Source: Chrysophaeum taylorii (lineage: Eukaryota > Sar > Pelagophyceae > Pelagomonadales > Pelagomonadaceae). Taken from it: DNA of 64,000 nt. The notes beneath the pieces were generated by a model. The model ran no database searches. It saw only the letters and a program-made list of their open reading frames with translations, and was not told the DNA's origin. Each line of letters starts with the position of its first letter. Position 1 is the first letter of the stretch. Location of the stretch: contig JAQMWT010000157.1 in assembly GCA_029834535.1 (NCBI GenBank), positions 1-64,000 of the forward strand. Direction: 5' to 3'. Shown piece by piece: positions 59,836 through 64,000 of this stretch. Position numbers and translations under genes: made by a program.

Positions 59836-60483
59836 TGATAAAACCACAACTCCGTCCATCCATCCATCCATGCATCCATCCTTCACCCGTCCTCGGAGAT
59901 GCTGCGGTGGCCCAAACAGCGACCTGCCGAAATATGACGATGAACGCGGGTGGTACCACCACAACCTCCGCCGGCAAGAAGCACAAGATGAGGAGGTTCC
60001 TCCTTTAATAATAAGACTAAAAAGCGAGCCTCGTCTCGTCATAAGTCTCGTCTCATCTTATCTCGTCTCGCCTCGTCTCACCTCATCTCGCCTCGTCTCG
60101 TCTTGGCCGGTCTCGCCGTATGGGTGCGCGCCGGGGATGTATCACACAACGGCGAGGTCCTAGAAGAGGAGCCTCTGCAGCGTTGTCGCGGCCCAACGAT
60201 TTCGAGGTGCTTCAATAAACTCGCAGTAGTTCTCCAGGGGAGATATCACGCACACAGTCAGGAGGGAGAGCATGGGGCGGCATCCTATATATTAGGTGGT
60301 AATGGTGGTGGTGGTGGCATAATGAGAAGTACGCTCGCAGAAGAAAGGCGACGACGCAGGGCCCGAGTGTGTGCGTGCTAGGGTGGAGGTGTGGTGGTGT
60401 ATGGATAATACGAGCGACGATAATCAAAAACAGACGAAAACAAGGATGACACGCAGCAGCTTCATCGAGGAAAGAGCGTGTTG
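59836..60483. other. intergenic with minisatellite
   Basis: About 650 bp. It holds CATC repeats near 59857-59880 and, at about 60030-60112, tandem copies of CTCGTCTC/CTCATCTC/CTCGCCTC units. The rest is low complexity. No gene is supported. Confidence 0.6.
60030..60112 (+). repeat. CTCGTCTC-type minisatellite
   Basis: Repeats of a five- to ten-base unit (CTCGT, CTCGC, CTCAT) across roughly 80 bp, in non-coding sequence. Confidence 0.8.
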
Positions 60484-62499
60484 TTATGTCTCGTCGTCGT
60501 CGTCTTCGTCTTCCGGGACGCCGACGAACAATGCGTCGGGCGCGGGTCCCGGCCTCGAGGAGGAGGCCGCGGCCGAGACGCCGACGTCAGCAAAGGCGAC
60601 GTCGATGGCCGGCCGGTGGAAGTCGATGTGCTGACGGATGACGCTGGCGAACTCTGGCGGCGGGTTTTTGTACTGCTCCTCGATGGCAACGCGCTTGTTG
60701 TTCTGGCGGACGGTCGCGTTGTAGCGGTGTTTGAGCTGGTCGCCCTCGGGCGTGCCGCGTTTGGCTTCGTAGCCCGGCTCGTTAAAGTAGGGTTCGTTGG
60801 TGAAAATGAGGGCCTGGATCGAGAGCGCGAGGGCGAGGAGGTTCGAGTTCTGAGCGTCCCATTGCTCCTCGCGTCGTCCCGGCCAGGTGCCGATGAGCGA
60901 GAGGCAGACCTTGCCGTTTTGGTAGAGGTTTGGGTTGAAGCGGACGGTGCCGTTACCGGTCGTCTCAAACAAGACGGCGGGGGGACTCTCGGGATAATTG
61001 TGGGGAAGCATGACGGAAAAGACGTAGCAGCCAAAGGCGTAGGGGGTCTCCTTGGAAGGCACGATCATGAGTTTGAAGTGGAGGAGGTTGTTCGCGTTGT
61101 GTCGAGCGAAGACTGCCGTGTCGTCCTCGAGCGGGAGGCCGTCGAGCAGAGTGTGGAATTCTCTGGCTGCACGCCTGATGAGGCGCGCGGAGGGCGGGGC
61201 GCTCGGGGCCGTCCGATGTTGACCGTGCGCGCCCTGCGCGCCCGGTATGGCCTTGGTCGGCACGGTCATTTCGCACTGGACGACGTGCTCGCGCGCGAGC
61301 ATCTTCTGGTAGGGCGTCTTGACGCTCACGCCCGTCGTCCTCACGCCTCCGCCCGAGTCGTCGTCGGTCGCGCGCGCGTTTTCGTCGGGTTGTCGCCGTC
61401 GCAGAAGCTTGAGCGTCGCGTCGTCGCCGATCCGCGTCGCGACTCGCTCGATCTTGTCGAAAATGTCCTCGTACTTCTCGAAGTCGAACAACGACGCGCT
61501 CCGGACAAACGGCTGGATCGCGAGCTGCCAGGTCGAGGTCTCCTTAACGTAGTCGAGGTCCGAGGCCCCCATGTGCTCGTGGATCGTCTCGAGGATTTCC
61601 CCGAGCTTGCGGTTGGTCGTCTCTGCCTTGGACTGCTGCGCCGACGTCTCGGGCATCGTTCCGGAACAAGTCGAAGACGACGAGGCCCCCGAAGAAGAAC
61701 TACTGCTCGTCTCCGCTGGGGGCGGGGGTGCCGCCGCTGTCACGACGTTCGCGGGGGGCGCGGCGACGATCGCCGCGCCTGGGGCCGCGAGCGTGGGCGC
61801 GTTTATCGAGCCCGTCCCGTACCCCGTGCCCGACGACCAGCCCAACGCGGCGAGCTTGCGCTTCTTGGCCGCCTTATCCTCGTCCTCGGCCTCGCCGAAT
61901 TTCGGGAGCTGCGGGAGATTCTCGCGCGATATCGTCTCGATGCACTTGGGCTGCGCATCCAGCAGCACGCCCAGATCGTAGAGGGCCTGCTCGAGCGGCC
62001 GCCACGTCTCGGTCGGCGTCGCGCGCCGCAGCACGTCCTCCGCGTACCGCAGGAGGTTGTTCAACTTGGTGCAAAAATTCCATTTTTTTGGGTCCAAGCA
62101 CTCCATCCGACTCAGCATCAGTGTCGTCTCCGAATCCATTTGCGGTATTACTGCGCCAAACTTTGGCGGCCGCGAGGGGTGCTTTTCGTCGAGCACTACC
62201 TCCGCGAAGTAGTCCTGCCACACGTTCACGTGGAACACGAGTGGGTTCTCTTCGTCCTGGTATCCGGGGTACGCCACCTCGTTCCATTCCTTCTGCCACT
62301 GGTACGCCTTGGTGGCGCCGACGCGCTTCTTCGTCGACTCGATGTCCACCGCAATTTTACGCGGCAACAATACCACGGCCCGCTCCTCTTCGCTGTCGGC
62401 ATACTCGTACTCTTCGTCCTCCTCCTCCTCTTCCTCATCGAACCTCCCGTCCTCCTCTTCCTCGATGATGTCCGGACAACGCTCCTCATCCTCGTCCAT
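60484..62499 (-). CDS. large E2 ubiquitin-conjugating enzyme, BIRC6/UBE2O type
   Basis: A 671-aa frame from ATG 62499. The C-terminal UBC domain (about 430-650) has YAFGCYVFSVMLPHNYP, PPAVLFETTGNGTVRFNPNLY, then YQNGKVCLSLIGTWPGR with the catalytic Cys at about residue 530, and NEPYFNEPGYE. The phrase CLSLIGTWPGRxEExW is the hallmark of BIRC6/UBE2O-like E2s. The N-terminal part is very acidic, then a helical domain with a second motif YQWQKEWNEVAYPGYQDE that could be a degenerate UBC or substrate domain. No BIR zinc repeat is present. It is likely a stand-alone E2/E3 hybrid. A 680-codon open frame on the plus strand covers it and is a shadow. Confidence 0.9.
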   Translation of the reverse strand: MDEDEERCPDIIEEEEDGRFDEEEEEEDEEYEYADSEEERAVVLLPRKIAVDIESTKKRVGATKAYQWQKEWNEVAYPGYQDEENPLVFHVNVWQDYFAEVVLDEKHPSRPPKFGAVIPQMDSETTLMLSRMECLDPKKWNFCTKLNNLLRYAEDVLRRATPTETWRPLEQALYDLGVLLDAQPKCIETISRENLPQLPKFGEAEDEDKAAKKRKLAALGWSSGTGYGTGSINAPTLAAPGAAIVAAPPANVVTAAAPPPPAETSSSSSSGASSSSTCSGTMPETSAQQSKAETTNRKLGEILETIHEHMGASDLDYVKETSTWQLAIQPFVRSASLFDFEKYEDIFDKIERVATRIGDDATLKLLRRRQPDENARATDDDSGGGVRTTGVSVKTPYQKMLAREHVVQCEMTVPTKAIPGAQGAHGQHRTAPSAPPSARLIRRAAREFHTLLDGLPLEDDTAVFARHNANNLLHFKLMIVPSKETPYAFGCYVFSVMLPHNYPESPPAVLFETTGNGTVRFNPNLYQNGKVCLSLIGTWPGRREEQWDAQNSNLLALALSIQALIFTNEPYFNEPGYEAKRGTPEGDQLKHRYNATVRQNNKRVAIEEQYKNPPPEFASVIRQHIDFHRPAIDVAFADVGVSAAASSSRPGPAPDALFVGVPEDEDDDDET

Positions 62500-62654
62500 C
62501 GCACCTCCTGTCGTTGTTGAGTCGAGCAGGAGGCGGTGACGTCACTTACCGCCACCTCGTCCGTTGGGCGGGCGTATCCTAGGCTATGGGAGTAGGAAAA
62601 ATCATTCATCCACACACATCATAATAATATCATCATCATCATTGATATTTCTCA

Positions 62655-64000
62655 TCATCTAAGGTCCTGCTGCTGCTGGTGGTGCTGGTGGTGGTGGTGG
62701 TGGTTTCGCATCGTGCGCGCCACAATGCCGCTCGGGTCGAGTTCGTCGTGAGACATGCAGCCGATCGCCTCGAGAGTCTCGGTGAGCTTGGCCATGATCT
62801 CGTCTTCCGTGCTCTCCGGGGTGATGCCCATGTCGCTGACGAAGGATCGCAGGGGATCGGGTTGTTCCGGGGGTGGCTTGTTTTCGGGTGCCATTTCCGA
62901 AAAGTCGGGGCGGACGTAGGGTCGCGGGACGCCGAGCTCGCGATAGACGAGGGTGTCGTTATTGGGATCGAGGCGGAGCTTGTCGATCCAAGCCTCGCAG
63001 GCTTCGGGGTCGCGCTTCTCGCGGGCCTGCTTGACGAGCCTCAACGCCCGAGCCGCGCACGCGACGGCGCGCGTCCGGAGGCAGCCGCCGGGTCGGAACT
63101 CGAGTAGTCGTCTCTCGGCTTCTCGTCGCTCCAAGTCGCGCTGCATTCGGGCTTCCTCGGGCATCTGAGATCGACCACCACCATAAGTGGCGGCGCGGAA
63201 CGGGTTTCTTGCCGCCGCCGCCGCCTCGTCGGCTGTCTCGTACTGGTCGGAGAGCTTTTTTGCCTCGTCGGCTGCCCTTCGAACGGATTCGTAGTCGGTT
63301 GCTATCGCGACGAGGCGGTCGAGCTGCTCGTCGACGAGATATGGTTCGAGGGCCCCGATGCAGCGCGCCGCGCTGAGTCTCGGCCTCGGGCGCGAGTTTG
63401 TGAGAGCGACTACGAGATAGTCGAAGCCTTCGAAAGCGACGACGTTCGAGGCGAGTTTCGCGAGCGTGTCGGCGGCGGCGGCGACGATCGCCGGATCCGA
63501 GTCGAGGAGTCGCTTGATGATGCCGCCGCAGTCGTTGTTTGCAATGCTCGCGACGGCCATCGCGTCCAAAGTCGACATGCTCACCGCCTGCGCGGCGCCC
63601 TGCGAGTCGCCGTCGCGCCCGACGTCCGCGACGCCCTCGAGGAGGCCCTTGGCGAGCGCCTTCTCGACGGCGCGCAACGCGCCGCCCGTGCGCTCGCGCA
63701 GTCGCGGGATCACGAGCGTCGCCCTATACAATGCGCCACCCGCGCGGAATTCCATCGGCGCCACTCGTCGACATCTTCTCGCGGCAGAGAACACGTCGCC
63801 GCTCTCGTTCATTATCTGTTTCTCGGTCCACTCGTACGAGCTCATCTCCTCCAGCCTCGGACTTTCCTCGGGCGGCGGCGGCTCGGGCGGAGGCCACGGC
63901 TTGCCCGCCTTCTCGGCCTCCTCCTTGGCCGCCGCTTCCTCCATTTCGCGACGGATAGTGTTCGCCCGCACTATTGCCCATTCGTTCGACAGCCGAATCG
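62655..64000 (-). CDS. armadillo-like helical repeat protein (5' end cut by window edge)
   Basis: Open from the right edge to the stop at 62655; at least 447 aa. Near the edge it reads SNEWAIVRANTIRREMEEAA and enters a Glu/Lys-rich helix and a Pro-rich stretch. The middle has armadillo/HEAT-like units (DAMAVASIANNDCGGIIKR, IVAAAADTLAKLASN, LSAARCIGALEPYL), then a charged region and a tail of His and Gln runs. No start codon is visible inside the window: the first in-frame ATG (in RREMEEAA) is preceded by open frame. It is probably a scaffold protein; a specific role is not clear. Confidence 0.65.
   Translation of the reverse strand, partial: IRLSNEWAIVRANTIRREMEEAAAKEEAEKAGKPWPPPEPPPPEESPRLEEMSSYEWTEKQIMNESGDVFSAARRCRRVAPMEFRAGGALYRATLVIPRLRERTGGALRAVEKALAKGLLEGVADVGRDGDSQGAAQAVSMSTLDAMAVASIANNDCGGIIKRLLDSDPAIVAAAADTLAKLASNVVAFEGFDYLVVALTNSRPRPRLSAARCIGALEPYLVDEQLDRLVAIATDYESVRRAADEAKKLSDQYETADEAAAAARNPFRAATYGGGRSQMPEEARMQRDLERREAERRLLEFRPGGCLRTRAVACAARALRLVKQAREKRDPEACEAWIDKLRLDPNNDTLVYRELGVPRPYVRPDFSEMAPENKPPPEQPDPLRSFVSDMGITPESTEDEIMAKLTETLEAIGCMSHDELDPSGIVARTMRNHHHHHQHHQQQQDLR

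Noticed and set aside
60478-62520. 680-codon open frame on the plus strand opposite the E2 gene
   Set aside because: Same codon-bias effect. The minus strand has the conserved UBC motifs and ATG.

Overview
The window is nuclear DNA of a eukaryote, most likely a photosynthetic alga with a secondary (red-lineage) plastid, for example a heterokont such as a pelagophyte. This is inferred from four things. Three proteins carry N-termini that read as a signal peptide followed by a plastid transit segment, and one of these adds a thylakoid-lumen signal. The core genes are eukaryotic: cytosolic Hsp90, p23, nuclear cap-binding subunit CBP20, Tom22, an R-SNARE and a tubulin glycylase. Genes are GC-rich and tightly packed. 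Introns are very small, about 35-90 nt and mostly 38-57 nt, with GT...AG ends and GTGCGT/GTGAGT-like donors. No rRNA, tRNA, bacterial operon or CRISPR array was seen.

Layout. 1-11.7 kb: MYND/SEL1 protein (cut by the left edge), a thylakoid-lumen protein, a small unknown protein, a VAMP7-like R-SNARE diverging from a TTLL3-type tubulin glycylase, two membrane proteins, a plastid-targeted cupin/JmjC oxygenase, a seven-exon SLC35/TPT transporter and a seven-exon FHA-KH protein. 12.3-20.9 kb: a decayed Ty3/gypsy retrotransposon whose 5' LTR is interrupted by a 1.3-kb Helitron remnant. 21-30.3 kb: ankyrin protein, plastid DAHP synthase (type II), Tom22, GTPBP1/2-like GTPase, Hsp90 and CBP20. 30.7-39.5 kb: PKR1-like protein, an unknown membrane-anchored protein, FAM98 diverging from a J-protein, Sua5/YrdC, a DHX35-like helicase and a PhyH-like oxygenase. 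40.3-46.2 kb: p23, a broken coiled-coil gene carrying a 1.2-kb inverted-repeat transposon, and a cold-shock/RRM protein. 46.7-64 kb: zinc-finger/C2/C2/FKBP-like membrane protein, a long coiled-coil protein, an EF-hand cation exchanger, 6-phosphogluconate dehydrogenase, an RmuC/PD-(D/E)XK-like protein, a secreted glycosyltransferase-like protein, a putative WH2 actin-binding protein, a BIRC6/UBE2O-type E2, and an armadillo-like protein cut by the right edge.

The genes are mostly independent housekeeping functions and not one pathway. Themes are proteostasis (Hsp90 with p23, J-protein, E2), RNA metabolism (CBP20, FAM98, DHX35-like helicase, Sua5, KH and CSD/RRM proteins) and plastid metabolism (DAHP synthase feeding the shikimate pathway, lumen protein, JmjC oxygenase). 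Several neighbours are divergent pairs with only 32-75 bp between start codons, so promoters must be shared or very short. The most novel-looking items are the Helitron-in-LTR insertion with a readable empty site, the inverted-repeat transposon whose removal restores an open frame, and unusual domain fusions (FHA-KH, C2-C2-FKBP-like, RmuC-like nuclease fold).
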